The notes: a model not told the origin generated them from the sequence alone. Shown: positions 27,473 through 38,983, counted from the first letter of the stretch. The stretch is 41,812 nt of DNA from a bacterium (GCA_021818985.1 JAKASO010000012.1:1-41812), one strand, 5' to 3'. Made by a program: numbers and translations.

Positions 27473-28591
27473 ATGTCCATTATCAGCCGTTATAGAACCG
27501 ATGTTGCAATAATAGGAGCAGGTCCGGCCGGAAGTTCATGCGCTAAAATACTTTCCGAAAACGGGATCCCGAATATTTTACTTGAAAAAAAGAGATTGCC
27601 CGGAACTCCCGTCCAGTGCGCTGAATTTGTCCCTCTAAATATAAATCAGTATATAGACCTTAAAGCTGCCGAAAAAGCAGTATCGCAGAGGATAAACTAC
27701 ATGGATGTAGATACTGGTATAAATACATATAGATTTGAGGGAAAAGGCTTTATGTTAAACAGGGAGAACTTCGATCTTTATCTTGCGAATTTTGCAGCCG
27801 GTTCGGGTTCAAAACTTATGACGGGAATGGCAGCATCTACAATTACAAAAACAGGCAACAGGATTTTAGTTAATGATACGATAAAAAACGGGTTCGTTGA
27901 GATAGACTACAAATATTTAGTCATTGCAAACGGCGCTAAAAGTTTCTTTAATACTAATACTTTCAAAACCGGTTTAAGGTTAAAAAACAGCGCTTATATT
28001 TATGCAGTTCAGGTTAGAACAGATCTTTTAAAAACGATTGACTCTACCCTTATTTATTTTAGACATTATATACCTTACGGTTACGGCTGGGTTTTCCCAA
28101 AAAATAATCTTGCAAATGTAGGCATAGGGATAGAAAAACCGGCCTCAAATATGCCACTTAACATATCGCTGGACATATTTTTAAATGAGGTGAAAAAAGC
28201 AGGGATCATAGGAAATAAAGTAACCGCCAAAACTGCCGGTCTTGTTCCCCTATCTGGTTTGAATGAAATTACATCGGGAAATATAGCATTGTGCGGGGAT
28301 GCCGCAGGACTTACGCATCCCATCACCGGGGCAGGGATATTAAGCGCGGTAATATCGGGCCTGCTTCTTGGGGAAACCTTAAGTAAAAGCTTAAAATGCG
28401 GCAATAACCTGCTTAATGAATACAAAGAAGAACTTGTTTTCATTTTCGGAAATACCTTATCTAAAGCGCAGTCAAAAAGACAGATTTTTTATCTTAAAAA
28501 ATATGATAACTTAAAACCGGACGAGATTGACGAGATAGTAAAAAGAACATGGCCGCCTTTTTCAGCTATTAACCCCCAAAATCCTGTATAA
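27473..28591 (+). CDS. Geranylgeranyl reductase family flavoprotein
   Basis: An FAD-dependent enzyme of 372 residues. The dinucleotide motif GAGPAGSS is at 15-22, the conserved PYGYGWVFPK segment at 201-210 and the second FAD motif CGDAAGLTHPITGAGI at 274-289. The family saturates isoprenoid chains (geranylgeranyl groups of lipids, chlorophyll or quinones). It faces the polyprenyl synthase gene across a shared promoter region, suggesting joint action on a prenyl chain (inference). A GGA lies 5 nt before the ATG. Its 3' end overlaps the convergent NHL gene by 30 nt. The exact substrate is unknown, and other PHBH-fold hydroxylases look similar. Confidence 0.8.
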   Translation: MSIISRYRTDVAIIGAGPAGSSCAKILSENGIPNILLEKKRLPGTPVQCAEFVPLNINQYIDLKAAEKAVSQRINYMDVDTGINTYRFEGKGFMLNRENFDLYLANFAAGSGSKLMTGMAASTITKTGNRILVNDTIKNGFVEIDYKYLVIANGAKSFFNTNTFKTGLRLKNSAYIYAVQVRTDLLKTIDSTLIYFRHYIPYGYGWVFPKNNLANVGIGIEKPASNMPLNISLDIFLNEVKKAGIIGNKVTAKTAGLVPLSGLNEITSGNIALCGDAAGLTHPITGAGILSAVISGLLLGETLSKSLKCGNNLLNEYKEELVFIFGNTLSKAQSKRQIFYLKKYDNLKPDEIDEIVKRTWPPFSAINPQNPV

Positions 28592-29575
28592 CACGACCAT
28601 ATTACTGTTGGTATCCGCTACCGCAAGGTAGTTGCCGTTTGCAGAAATTGCAATGTTGGATTCATGATTAAAATTCCTGCTTCCTTTCCCCGGCATTCCG
28701 AAATTATATGACTTGATAACTCTGAGCCCTTTTGAAAGCTTAAAAACGGTCAGGATGCTTCTTCCATAATTTGCCACATACAGATAGCCGTCATTATAAA
28801 TTATACCAACGGGATGATAAAGCATCGAACCCTGCTCTCCTTTTGTGCCGATAGAACCGGCATAGTTGAACTGTTTGTCGAAAACCAGTATCTTTGAAAG
28901 CGTATAGTCGGAAACATATATATATTTTTTTGAAAATGCCATGCTTACAGGCTTTTGAAATGCCGCTTTTCCTCCTTTAGCCTTCGGATCTTTTTTCTCA
29001 TAAAACTTTCCGTTCATTAAATATATAAGTATGTCGTTGCCGCCGGAATTAGCGCAATAGATCTTATTATTGGCAAAACCTATATAGGTCGGCTCCGTAA
29101 GCCTCTTGTTTTTACTCTTTGAATGGCCAAACTCATTAACAAATCTCCCATCCGGCGTAAATACCTGAAACCTTGAATTGCCTGAATCAACCACATATAT
29201 TCTTTCCGGATTTCCGTATGCCGTCCCGTATAAGGGAACCATGAACTCGCCGGTCGTCTTCCCCTCTATCCCCCATTGCCTCAAATAACCACCTTTTATA
29301 TTAAATTTTATGATCCGTGAATTACCGGAATCAACAATATATAGCGAATTATTTTCCCCGAAAAAAACATCTGCGGGACCCTTTAGCTTTGCTTTTTTAC
29401 CGATGACCCTTACAAACTTGATCGAAAACGGCCTTTTTCCGAGATACAAAGCAAACTTTTTTTGAAAAAGCATAAAAGACAGGACGGCTATTGCAACAAG
29501 GGCAATAAAGAACAAAGCCTTTTGAGCTTTCTCTTTTATCCCTTTTGAAAATCCGGTTATATTAAATTTAAACAT
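28562..29575 (-). CDS. Membrane-anchored NHL-repeat beta-propeller protein
   Basis: The 337 residues start with a basic cytoplasmic stretch and one transmembrane helix (about 20-37), so the rest probably faces the periplasm. From about 58 to the end there are NHL-type blades, shown by repeated patterns such as YIVDSGNSRI, YVVDSGNSRF, YVANYGRS and AVADTNSN, with PxGI-like turns before them; probably six blades. NHL propellers bind proteins, peptides or polysaccharide; a ligand cannot be named. It follows the arg-cluster lipoprotein by 45 nt and may work with it at the envelope. A near-perfect 10-bp tandem repeat (29578-29597) lies just before its start. Confidence 0.8.
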   Translation of the reverse strand: MFKFNITGFSKGIKEKAQKALFFIALVAIAVLSFMLFQKKFALYLGKRPFSIKFVRVIGKKAKLKGPADVFFGENNSLYIVDSGNSRIIKFNIKGGYLRQWGIEGKTTGEFMVPLYGTAYGNPERIYVVDSGNSRFQVFTPDGRFVNEFGHSKSKNKRLTEPTYIGFANNKIYCANSGGNDILIYLMNGKFYEKKDPKAKGGKAAFQKPVSMAFSKKYIYVSDYTLSKILVFDKQFNYAGSIGTKGEQGSMLYHPVGIIYNDGYLYVANYGRSILTVFKLSKGLRVIKSYNFGMPGKGSRNFNHESNIAISANGNYLAVADTNSNMVVLYRILGVNS

Positions 29576-30071
29576 ATCATATTAAAACATATTAAATAAT
29601 TTGAATAATGTTAACCGGCGTTAATTGACATGAATAGCCGCATAACTTGAAAAAGCTGATTGAATACCTAAATTATCCACGGCTTTCAGACAAAAAATAT
29701 AATAGTATTTCTTTTTAAATCCGGTCTTTTTTATTTTATAAAAAAATAGACCGGGTTTTAGCATAAATTTATCAATAAATCTTAAATTTTGAATTGCTAT
29801 AAGTTTTGTCTGCGAACAGGAAAAATTATTCTTGGTTTTCTTTTTAAAACCCTTTTCATTTTCATATATTAAAAATGCCTTTATGCCCGAAGTTAGTTTA
29901 TACTTATAGACTATATCAAGAAAATTATTGCGTTTTTTTACCAAAACTATCTTTGGCGGCGACGGCGGAACAACAATGGGAGGAACTGGATAAGCAGTCT
30001 TTGCGCAGCCTGACAAAAGTGCGGAAACGGAAAATAAAAAAACTGGAATAATTACTGTTAAGACCAAATTT

Positions 30072-31547
<1,476 letters not shown>

Positions 31548-31569
31548 AAATCTATTTTTTAAGCCTTTC

Positions 31570-32775
31570 TTACTTCCTTATCTTAAATCTCAATGCTTTA
31601 AGATTGATAAAACCGGTGGCATCCTTTTGCGAATAAGTTCCTCTGTCGTCTTCGAAAGTAACGATAGACTGTGAATACAGGCTATTTTGCGACCTTCTAT
31701 ATAATATTTTCATATTTCCTTTATAAAGCTCTATGCCCACGAAACCGCAAACCCTTTCCTGGATTGTATCAACTAAAGCTTGAAGCGCTTTAAATTCCGG
31801 ACTGAACCAGTTACCTTCATAAATCAGCTTTGAATATTTAGGAACAAGGCTGTCTTTAAGCTCTATTTCTTCGCCGGTTAGCGTAATGGACTCGAGCGCC
31901 CTGTGGGCAAAATGAAGAAGGGTCCCTGCTGGATTTTCATAAACCCCCCGCGATTTCATCCCTGTAATTCTGGTTTCTACAACATCGTCTCTTCCGATAC
32001 CGTTCCATCCGGCTGTCATATTAAGTTTATCAATCATATTAAATGGATTTTCCTTTACGCCGTTTAAAAAAACCGGATTGCCGTTTTCATACATAATCTC
32101 GACAATTTCGGATTTTGACGGGGCATTAAAAGGAGAAACCGTAATTTCAAACATATTTTCGTCGGGAGAATTTTCAAGATCCTCCAGAATACCTCCTTCA
32201 TAGCTTATATGAAAGAGGTTCTTATCGCTCGAATAAGGCTTTTCTTTAGTAACTGGAACGGGTATGCCGTTTTTTTCGGCATAATTTATCAGCTCCGCCC
32301 TTGATGAAATATCCCATATCCTCCATGGAGCAATAACTTTAATTAACGGATTTATCGCGCTGTAAGCAAGTTCAAAGCGTACCTGGTCGTTGCCTTTGCC
32401 TGTAGCGCCGTGCGCAACATACCCGGCGTCAAGTTCAGAGGCTATAATGATCTGCCGCTTCGCAATAAGAGGCCTTGCTATCGCGGTCCCGAGCAGATAA
32501 TTCCCTTCATATAAGGCATTGGCTCTTAAAGCGGGAAAAATATAATTAACCGCAAATTCTTCCCGCATATCTTCAACGATAGCTTTAGCTGCCCCTGTTT
32601 TATAAGCCTTTTCTTTAACGGCGTCAAGGTCTTCCTTCTGGCCAACATCGCAGCAGTATGCTATTACTTCTGCATCATAGGTGTTAATAAGCCATTTTAA
32701 TATAACTGATGTATCAAGTCCGCCAGAATACGCTAAGACGATCTTTTTCTTGTCTTTTTTCTTGTTTTTCGGCAT
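31570..32775 (-). CDS. argG: Argininosuccinate synthase
   Basis: Joins citrulline and aspartate using ATP. It is an ATP-pyrophosphatase-fold enzyme with the P-loop AYSGGLDTS near the N-terminus; the GATGKGNDQVRFE and SYEGG-type segments of the family follow. I use the ATG at 32775 (401 residues), 8 nt after AGGAG; a TTG one codon earlier is less likely. argF lies 11 nt upstream and argH 22 nt downstream. Confidence 0.97.
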   Translation of the reverse strand: MPKNKKKDKKKIVLAYSGGLDTSVILKWLINTYDAEVIAYCCDVGQKEDLDAVKEKAYKTGAAKAIVEDMREEFAVNYIFPALRANALYEGNYLLGTAIARPLIAKRQIIIASELDAGYVAHGATGKGNDQVRFELAYSAINPLIKVIAPWRIWDISSRAELINYAEKNGIPVPVTKEKPYSSDKNLFHISYEGGILEDLENSPDENMFEITVSPFNAPSKSEIVEIMYENGNPVFLNGVKENPFNMIDKLNMTAGWNGIGRDDVVETRITGMKSRGVYENPAGTLLHFAHRALESITLTGEEIELKDSLVPKYSKLIYEGNWFSPEFKALQALVDTIQERVCGFVGIELYKGNMKILYRRSQNSLYSQSIVTFEDDRGTYSQKDATGFINLKALRFKIRK

Positions 32776-32786
32776 CAAAATAACTC

Positions 32787-33701
32787 CTAAGCAAATATCC
32801 TTTCCATTATAGCTTTTTGGACATGAAGCTTGTTTTCCGCCTCTTCAAAAACATTGCTGGAAAATTTTTCAAATATATCTTCGCTGACTTCCTCACCACG
32901 GTGAACAGGCAAACAATGGAGAAATATAACATCGTCTTTTGCCAGCTTTATAACCGTTTCGTCTATCTGAAAAGGCATGAGTTTTTTTATTTTTGCATCG
33001 TCAATTTCTTGCCCCATGCTTATAAATACATCTGTTGTAACAACATCCGCATCTTTGGCAGCTTCCGTTTTATTATGGGACACTATAAAACTTCCCCCGC
33101 GTTCTTTGGAAAAGGCTAAGGCTTTTTCATTTATTTTAAAATCTTCGGGGATAGCAAGAACTAATTTAAAACCCATCAAAACCTGAAGATTTATCCATGA
33201 ATTTGCCATATTGTTCGGATCCCCAAAATACGCTATCTTAAGATTTTTAATATCTTTTTTTACTTCATACGCGGTAAACAAGTCGGTAAGAACCTGCGCA
33301 GGATGATATAAATCGGTTAAGCCATTGATAACAGGTTTGTTAAAATAAGCGGCAAATTCTTCTATTCTCTCCTGCTCGTAGGTTCTTATTATAGCACCGT
33401 CAAGATACCTTGACAGAACCCTTGCTGTATCTTTGATTGGCTCCCCCCTGCCAAGCTGGAGGTCTTTTGACGACATAAAAAGCGGATACCCGCCAAGCTC
33501 AAGTATGCCAACCTCGAAAGATACCCTGGTTCTGGTAGAAGATTTTTCAAATATCATACCGATCTTTTTATCCGATAACGGCTTTTCATTGGAAATGAAT
33601 CCGCCTTTAAAATTCTTTGCCCTGTTAAATATTGCATATATCTCATTTTCGGCCAGATCCTGAACGGATAAAAGGTTTTTTATGCTTTTAGCTTTATTCA
33701 T
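32787..33701 (-). CDS. argF: Ornithine carbamoyltransferase
   Basis: Forms citrulline from ornithine and carbamoyl phosphate. The 304 residues have the carbamoyl-phosphate motif SSTRTR (54-59), HPAQ (133-136), the ornithine-side SMGQE loop (228-232) and HCLPVHRG (262-269). The start codon lies in a 10-bp tandem duplication (33696-33715) that also contains the argD stop, 6 nt away. It sits in the argB-argD-argF-argG-argH operon. Confidence 0.96.
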   Translation of the reverse strand: MNKAKSIKNLLSVQDLAENEIYAIFNRAKNFKGGFISNEKPLSDKKIGMIFEKSSTRTRVSFEVGILELGGYPLFMSSKDLQLGRGEPIKDTARVLSRYLDGAIIRTYEQERIEEFAAYFNKPVINGLTDLYHPAQVLTDLFTAYEVKKDIKNLKIAYFGDPNNMANSWINLQVLMGFKLVLAIPEDFKINEKALAFSKERGGSFIVSHNKTEAAKDADVVTTDVFISMGQEIDDAKIKKLMPFQIDETVIKLAKDDVIFLHCLPVHRGEEVSEDIFEKFSSNVFEEAENKLHVQKAIMERIFA

Positions 33702-33715
33702 AATGATTCATAATG
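33696..33715. repeat. 10-bp tandem duplication spanning argD stop and argF start
   Basis: ATTCATAATG occurs twice (33696-33705, 33706-33715). The argF start (CAT on plus, 33699-33701) is in the first and the argD stop (TCA on plus, 33708-33710) in the second. Confidence 0.75.
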
Positions 33716-34919
33716 TTGACTTCAATATTTCTTCAAGTGTTTTTATTATATGATCAATTTCGTTTTTTTCAATAATTAAAGGGGGTGTGAGCCTCAGGAC
33801 CTTTTCCTGAACTGGAGTGGTAACGAAACCCTTTTCGGCAAGTTTAACAGCGATATCCCTTGCTTTAAGATCAAAAAATTCTATGCCGCTTATAAGACCT
33901 AAAGACCTTATTGCTTTTATTTCATCTGGAAATTTGTTCTTCAATTCCAAAAGACCGGATTTAATATAAAGCCCTTTATCCTGCACGCTTTCGATAAATC
34001 CTTTTTTTAAAAGTTCATCCATAAATGCGTTGGCAGCGGCGGTAACAAGCGGCCCTCCGCCAAAAGTCGAAGCATGATTGCCCGGCTCAAAAGCCGATGC
34101 AACCCTTTCCGTCGCAAGTATAGCTCCGATAGGAAGCCCTCCGGCAAGGGGTTTTGCAAGAGTCATAATATCCGGCGTTACATCAAAGTTCATATAGGCA
34201 AAAAGCTTGCCCGTTCTTCCGAGTCCTACCTGCACCTCATCAAAGATCAAAAGCATATCATTTTTAGAAGCGATATCTTTCAATTTCTTCAAATAATCTT
34301 TATCCGGAATATTAACGCCGCCTTCTCCTTGAATGGGCTCTACTATTATGCCGCAATATTCATTGCCGATTATTTTTTCGATCTCGTCCGGCTTGTCATA
34401 AGATACATAATCAAAGCCATCTAAAAGAGGTTCAAAGCCGGCGTGATATTTTTCCTGCCCGGTAGCCGTCAAAGCACCGAAAGTCCTACCATGAAACGAA
34501 TTTTTCATCGTAATTATTTTATAGCCCTTCTTGGACACCTTTTTTGCATAAATGCGGGCAAGTTTAATGGCGCCTTCAACGCTTTCGGCCCCGCTTTCGC
34601 AAAAAAAGACTTTATCCGCAAAGGAATGTTTACACAGTTTTTCGGCAAGCAAAGCCTGCGGCTCAGTGTAAAAATAATTGGAAACATGGATAAGTTTATT
34701 GAGTTGGTTAATTATCGCGGAATTAACAGCTTGATTATTATATCCAAAATTATTAACGGCGATCCCCGATGCAAAATCAACATAGCTTTTTCCTTTATCA
34801 TCGAACAGTCTGACACCTTCGCCCCTGACAAATGTAAGGTCAAACCTCGAATATGTGTTCATAATATATTTATCGGTCAGTTCTTTAGTATTCATAGCTA
34901 TAGCCGCATTCTGAGTCAT
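33708..34919 (-). CDS. argD: Acetylornithine aminotransferase
   Basis: Transfers an amino group from glutamate to acetylglutamate semialdehyde; such enzymes often also serve as succinyl-diaminopimelate aminotransferase, which would fit the nearby lysine genes. The 403 residues are a fold I PLP enzyme: ESGAESVEGAIK (108-119), FHGRTFG (142-148), FDEVQ with D227, and PLP lysine K256 in TLAKPLAGG. The ATG is 5 nt after argB and has no clear ribosome site; a second ATG at codon 9 is possible. Confidence 0.95.
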   Translation of the reverse strand: MTQNAAIAMNTKELTDKYIMNTYSRFDLTFVRGEGVRLFDDKGKSYVDFASGIAVNNFGYNNQAVNSAIINQLNKLIHVSNYFYTEPQALLAEKLCKHSFADKVFFCESGAESVEGAIKLARIYAKKVSKKGYKIITMKNSFHGRTFGALTATGQEKYHAGFEPLLDGFDYVSYDKPDEIEKIIGNEYCGIIVEPIQGEGGVNIPDKDYLKKLKDIASKNDMLLIFDEVQVGLGRTGKLFAYMNFDVTPDIMTLAKPLAGGLPIGAILATERVASAFEPGNHASTFGGGPLVTAAANAFMDELLKKGFIESVQDKGLYIKSGLLELKNKFPDEIKAIRSLGLISGIEFFDLKARDIAVKLAEKGFVTTPVQEKVLRLTPPLIIEKNEIDHIIKTLEEILKSTL

Positions 34920-34924
34920 TTAAT

Positions 34925-35773
34925 TTATTTAATGATTTGCGTTCCGACGCCTTTTTTTGTGAATATCTCCAATAAGACGGCATGGGGGATAGACCCGTTT
35001 ATTATATGAACTTTCTTAACGCCTTTTTTAACGGCATTTATGCATGAGGCTGCCTTAGGTATCATGCCGCCGTGGATAACGCCCTTTTTTATCAGCCTTT
35101 CGATATCCTTTTCCTTTGCCGATCCTATTAGTTCGCCGTTTTCGTCAAGAAGACCGTCCTGATCGGAAAGCATTATTAATTTTTCGGCTCCGACCGCAAC
35201 GGCGATCGCCGAAGCCGCAAGGTCGGCATTAATATTTAATGTTTCACCTTTTTCATTCATACTCACCGGCGCTATAACGGGAATAAAAGACCTGTCTAAT
35301 GTTTCAAGTATTTCTTTATTCACGCTTTTAACGGCGCCAACGCTGCCTAATTCGATATTAATGCTTTTTACTTTCTCAGCAACTATCAAACTGCCATCTT
35401 TTCCGGATAAACCACACGCTTTTCCGCCAAATTTATTTATTAAAGCGACAAGTTCCTTATTTATTTTGCCGGATAAGACCATCTCCACGACTTCCATCGT
35501 CTTGTTATCGGTCAAACGAAAGCCTTTACTATAAGTTATCTTTATGCCGAGGCGATTTAACAGCGCATCTATCTCTTTACCGCCGCCATGAACTACGATT
35601 ATATTTATGCCTATCAGCTTTAATAGAATTATGTCCCTAACGAAACTTTCCTTAAGGGATATATCCGAAGCTACCGAGCCGCCTAATTTTATAACAAAAA
35701 TCTTTGAATAAAACTGTTGAATATACGGCAAAGCTTCTAACAGCGTTTTAGCTTTTTTGATATATTCTTCCAT
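34925..35773 (-). CDS. argB: Acetylglutamate kinase
   Basis: Phosphorylates N-acetylglutamate, usually the arginine-sensitive step in organisms with the cyclic pathway. It has 282 residues of the amino-acid kinase fold: KLGGSVASD near 29-37, VVHGGGKEID, the NINADLAASAIA segment and the GGMIPKAASC region. It is the first gene of the arg run, 34 nt after hslU. The argC and argJ genes are not in the window. Confidence 0.96.
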   Translation of the reverse strand: MEEYIKKAKTLLEALPYIQQFYSKIFVIKLGGSVASDISLKESFVRDIILLKLIGINIIVVHGGGKEIDALLNRLGIKITYSKGFRLTDNKTMEVVEMVLSGKINKELVALINKFGGKACGLSGKDGSLIVAEKVKSINIELGSVGAVKSVNKEILETLDRSFIPVIAPVSMNEKGETLNINADLAASAIAVAVGAEKLIMLSDQDGLLDENGELIGSAKEKDIERLIKKGVIHGGMIPKAASCINAVKKGVKKVHIINGSIPHAVLLEIFTKKGVGTQIIK

Positions 35774-35807
35774 AATTCCAAAACAGCGTAATTATTATTT
35801 ATTCAAT

Positions 35808-37187
35808 TCAAAGTATATATCTTGAAAGATCTTCGTCTTTTACTATACTTTTAAGTTTATCGTTAACATATTTCGCATCAATGCAAACCTTTTTGGAGGA
35901 TTTGAACGGGGCATCGAAGGAAATATCCTCCATGACCTTTTCCAATACGGTTTGAAGACGCCTTGCGCCAATATTTTCTGTTTTAAGATTAACCTCCTCC
36001 GCTATTTCGGCAATGCGCTCTATACCGTCATCATTAAACTCCAGAAGGACGTTCTCAGTCTTTAAAAGCTCCTCGTACTGTTTTATTAAAGCACTTTTAG
36101 GTTCTTTCAATATCCTGATAAAATCCTTTTTACTTAAAGACTCCATTTCAACCCTTATAGGAAATCTTCCCTGAAGTTCGGGGATAAGATCGGACGGCTT
36201 GGAGACATGAAAAGCCCCTGCCGCAATAAATAATATATGATCCGTTCTTACAATACCGTACTTGGTCATAACGTTTGAACCTTCGATTATGGGAAGGAGG
36301 TCTCTTTGAACGCCCTCCCTTGAAACATCGGGACCATAAGACTTTTCACGGGATGCGATCTTATCAATCTCGTCAATAAATATCAAACCGGAATTTTCTA
36401 ATTTTTCAATAGCATTTTTAATAACCTTATTGGTATCCACAAGCCTTTCGCTTTCTTCGCGAACAAGTATTTCATAAGCTTCGGAAACTTTCACCTTTTC
36501 AAGCTTTTTCTGTTTTGGAAAGATATTTGAAAACATATCTTTTATATCGTGACTCATATCATCGAGTCCCCCTTGAGAAAATATCTCTATAATCGGCAAA
36601 GGCGACCTGCCTGAAGCTTTGATCTCTATTTCAACCATTCGCTCGCTTAGCTTCCCTTCTTTAAACATCATCCTGAATTTATCCCGCGTTTTATCAATAC
36701 TGTTAGTTTCAACCGCTACGGCGGCAACTTTACGCGGCATCTTCGGCGGGCGGGGAACAAGGATGTCCAAAAGCATCTCTTCGGCATTTTCTTTAGCTTT
36801 GTCAATGACGTTTTGAGTTTCTTTAGCCTTTTCACTTATAAAAGCTATCTCCGTAAGATCTCTTATCATAGATTCTACATCCCTTCCCATATAACCCACT
36901 TCCGTAAATTTAGAAGCTTCAACTTTAATAAAAGGGGAATCCGAAAGCTTTGCGATCCTACGCGCAATTTCGGTCTTTCCAACGCCGGTCGGACCGATTA
37001 AAAGAATATTTTTAGGCACTATATCATCTATTATATCAGAAGTAACGTTATTTCTTCTGAAACGAGTCCTTAAGGCTATGGCAACGGATTTTTTTGCTTT
37101 ATCCTGTCCAATAACATATTTATCGAGTTCTGCTACAATTTCTTTCGGTGTTAAAAAATCTATTTTCTTTGCCATGTTCATATTCAT
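35808..37187 (-). CDS. hslU: ATP-dependent protease ATPase subunit HslU
   Basis: AAA+ unfoldase ring that feeds proteins to HslV. The 459 residues show [17 protein letters not shown], Walker A GPTGVGKT (65-72), pore loop GYMG (98-101; GYVG in most relatives), Walker [11 protein letters not shown] and the conserved C-terminal DEDLSRYIL that docks into HslV. The inserted I-domain spans roughly 110-240. GAGGAG at the hslV end precedes the first ATG; ATGs at codons 3 and 5 are alternatives. The gap to hslV is 7 nt. Confidence 0.97.
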   Translation of the reverse strand: MNMNMAKKIDFLTPKEIVAELDKYVIGQDKAKKSVAIALRTRFRRNNVTSDIIDDIVPKNILLIGPTGVGKTEIARRIAKLSDSPFIKVEASKFTEVGYMGRDVESMIRDLTEIAFISEKAKETQNVIDKAKENAEEMLLDILVPRPPKMPRKVAAVAVETNSIDKTRDKFRMMFKEGKLSERMVEIEIKASGRSPLPIIEIFSQGGLDDMSHDIKDMFSNIFPKQKKLEKVKVSEAYEILVREESERLVDTNKVIKNAIEKLENSGLIFIDEIDKIASREKSYGPDVSREGVQRDLLPIIEGSNVMTKYGIVRTDHILFIAAGAFHVSKPSDLIPELQGRFPIRVEMESLSKKDFIRILKEPKSALIKQYEELLKTENVLLEFNDDGIERIAEIAEEVNLKTENIGARRLQTVLEKVMEDISFDAPFKSSKKVCIDAKYVNDKLKSIVKDEDLSRYIL

Positions 37188-37194
37188 GTTAAGG

Positions 37195-37734
37195 TTATAT
37201 CTCCTCTATAATAATATTATTGTTTGTATAAATACATATACGGGCGGCGGTATTAATTGAATACTCCGCAATCTCCCTTGCACTCATTCCGGTTTTATCC
37301 ATTAATGCAAGGGCGCAGGCTAATGCATACGGTCCGCCGGAACCTATTGATAAAATATTTTCATCAGGTTCTATTACGTCCCCCGCACCGGATATTATCA
37401 AAAAATCGGTTTGGTCAACTATGATCATCATGGCTTCCAGCCGCCGTAAGATCTTGTCCGTTCGCCAGTCTTTGGCAAGCTCGACGCTTGACCTTTTAAC
37501 ATTGCCATTATATTTTGAAAGCTTTTCCTCCATTTTTTCAAAAAGCGTAAAAGCATCTGCGGTAGCGCCTGCAAATCCAGCGATTACTTTATCGTTGTAA
37601 AGCCTCCTCACTTTTTTTGCGGTATGTTTCATTATAGTATTTCCCAAAGTAACCTGCCCGTCACCGGCCACCGCCACACGGCCATTCCTTCGTACACCTA
37701 TTATTGTAGTTCCCATAAGCTCGATATTACTCAT
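37195..37734 (-). CDS. hslV: ATP-dependent protease peptidase subunit HslV
   Basis: Proteasome-like peptidase that forms a double hexamer with HslU caps. The mature N-terminal Thr lies in [20 protein letters not shown]; removal of MSNIELMG would expose T9 as catalytic residue. This eight-residue propeptide is longer than the single Met of E. coli HslV; an ATG at codon 7 would give only Met-Gly. [16 protein letters not shown] is conserved. The gene order xerC-hslV-hslU resembles the codV-clpQ-clpY order of Bacillus and is seen in many bacteria. Confidence 0.95.
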   Translation of the reverse strand: MSNIELMGTTIIGVRRNGRVAVAGDGQVTLGNTIMKHTAKKVRRLYNDKVIAGFAGATADAFTLFEKMEEKLSKYNGNVKRSSVELAKDWRTDKILRRLEAMMIIVDQTDFLIISGAGDVIEPDENILSIGSGGPYALACALALMDKTGMSAREIAEYSINTAARICIYTNNNIIIEEI

Positions 37735-37861
37735 AATATATATTATCTCCTGTTTTATCGTATTTGTATTTTAATTTTTATATTATATCACTTGTTACTT
37801 GTCTGAACAGTCGTTTTTCTCGAAAAATCACCCTTACGCCTTTTTGATTTTAATATTTATA

Positions 37862-38782
37862 TTACTTGCCTGAGCGGGGATGAGAATCTTTATAAACGTT
37901 TAAAAGCTTTTTCAGGCTTAAATGGGTATATTTTTCGGTAGTGGAAAGGCTCGAATGACCAAGCATATCCTGAATAGACCTAAGATCCGCCCCGTTATCC
38001 AAAAGATGCGTGGCAAAAGAATGCCTTAAGCTGTGGGGCGATATATTTTTATACTGCCCCGTCAGTATCATAGATTCTTTAACTATCCTGTGAACACTCC
38101 TTCTCGTTAAAGGCTGCCCTTTTTTATTGATTATTAAAAACCCGGCTTTAAAATTTATATTGCGTTCGGCAATAACATGATCCGTCCATTTTTTGATTTT
38201 TTCCACAGTTTTTAAGGTAAGGGGCACAATTCTTTCTTTTGAGCCTTTTCCCAATACTCTGACGTAGCCGCCGCTTAGATCCAGATCTTTATATTTAACA
38301 GAAACAAGTTCGCTTACCCTAAGACCGCTTCCGTAAAGAAATTCAAGAATAAGGTCGTTTCTTATTACTTCAAACGCTTTTTTTTCTCCCTTCTTTTTAA
38401 AAGCAAATGCAAGGTAATTATTTAAAAGAAACGAGGATTCGGCAATGGTTAAAAAAAACGGCAGCTTTTTTTCCAATCTTGGAAGTTCGATAAGAAAAAC
38501 CGGATTATCGGAAATTAGATGTTTTCTTTCAAGAAAGTTAAAAAAGGACCTTATAGACTCGATCTTTCTTGCAAGACTCGATTTTTTAATTTTATCATAT
38601 TCCTGACTTAAATAACCCCTGATATCGAGATCGGTTATTTCACCTAAAGAGCGGACGGCCGAATCATCTTTCAGGTAAATAAAGAATTCCCTTACATCCG
38701 ATGAATAAGCCGAAACGGTATTCATGGAATAGTTCTTTTCAGCCTTTAGATAGTTAACGAAATCATTTATAAATTCTTCCAT
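37862..38782 (-). CDS. xerC: Tyrosine recombinase XerC
   Basis: Resolves chromosome dimers at dif with XerD. The 306 residues have a SAM-like N-terminal DNA-binding domain (about 1-90) and the catalytic domain with all expected residues: R155 (GSGLRVSEL), K179, H250 and R253 (HSLRH), H276 and nucleophile Y285. Gene position before hslVU supports XerC rather than an integrase. No ribosome-binding site precedes the ATG; instead five 13-bp repeats end one base before the start codon, so translation may be unusual or tuned by repeat number. Confidence 0.93.
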   Translation of the reverse strand: MEEFINDFVNYLKAEKNYSMNTVSAYSSDVREFFIYLKDDSAVRSLGEITDLDIRGYLSQEYDKIKKSSLARKIESIRSFFNFLERKHLISDNPVFLIELPRLEKKLPFFLTIAESSFLLNNYLAFAFKKKGEKKAFEVIRNDLILEFLYGSGLRVSELVSVKYKDLDLSGGYVRVLGKGSKERIVPLTLKTVEKIKKWTDHVIAERNINFKAGFLIINKKGQPLTRRSVHRIVKESMILTGQYKNISPHSLRHSFATHLLDNGADLRSIQDMLGHSSLSTTEKYTHLSLKKLLNVYKDSHPRSGK

Positions 38783-38783
38783 T

Positions 38784-38848
38784 GTTATTTTATAATGTTA
38801 TTTTATAATGTTATTTTATAATGTTATTTTATAATGTTATTTTATAAA
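38784..38848. repeat. 13-bp tandem repeat, five copies, in the xerC leader
   Basis: GTTATTTTATAAT occurs four times exactly (38784-38835) and a fifth time with the final base changed (38836-38848). On the coding strand each unit ends in AAAATAAC and the array stops one base before the ATG. It fills most of the predicted 5' untranslated region. Confidence 0.95.
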
Positions 38849-38867
38849 AAAATTTATTAAAGGTTAA

Positions 38868-38896
38868 ATTATATCATAAATACAATAAATTATTAA
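38868..38896 (-). promoter_or_regulatory. Predicted xerC promoter with extended -10
   Basis: On the minus strand TTAATA (38891-38896) and TATAAT (38868-38873) are 17 nt apart, and a TG one base before the -10 gives the extended form TGATATAAT. Transcription would start near 38861, just upstream of the repeat array. Confidence 0.5.
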
Positions 38897-38983
38897 TACG
38901 CGAATGCAAATCTTAATTCTCCACCATAAAAGGGGAAAATATATTAATAATTTTATAGTGCAAGATTAAATGCGAATTTTTTA

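Noticed and set aside
37862-38782. XerC-like recombinase as the integrase of a mobile element
   Set aside because: It sits before hslVU as in many chromosomes, has the length and motifs of XerC, and no attachment-site repeats, cargo or tRNA gene are next to it.
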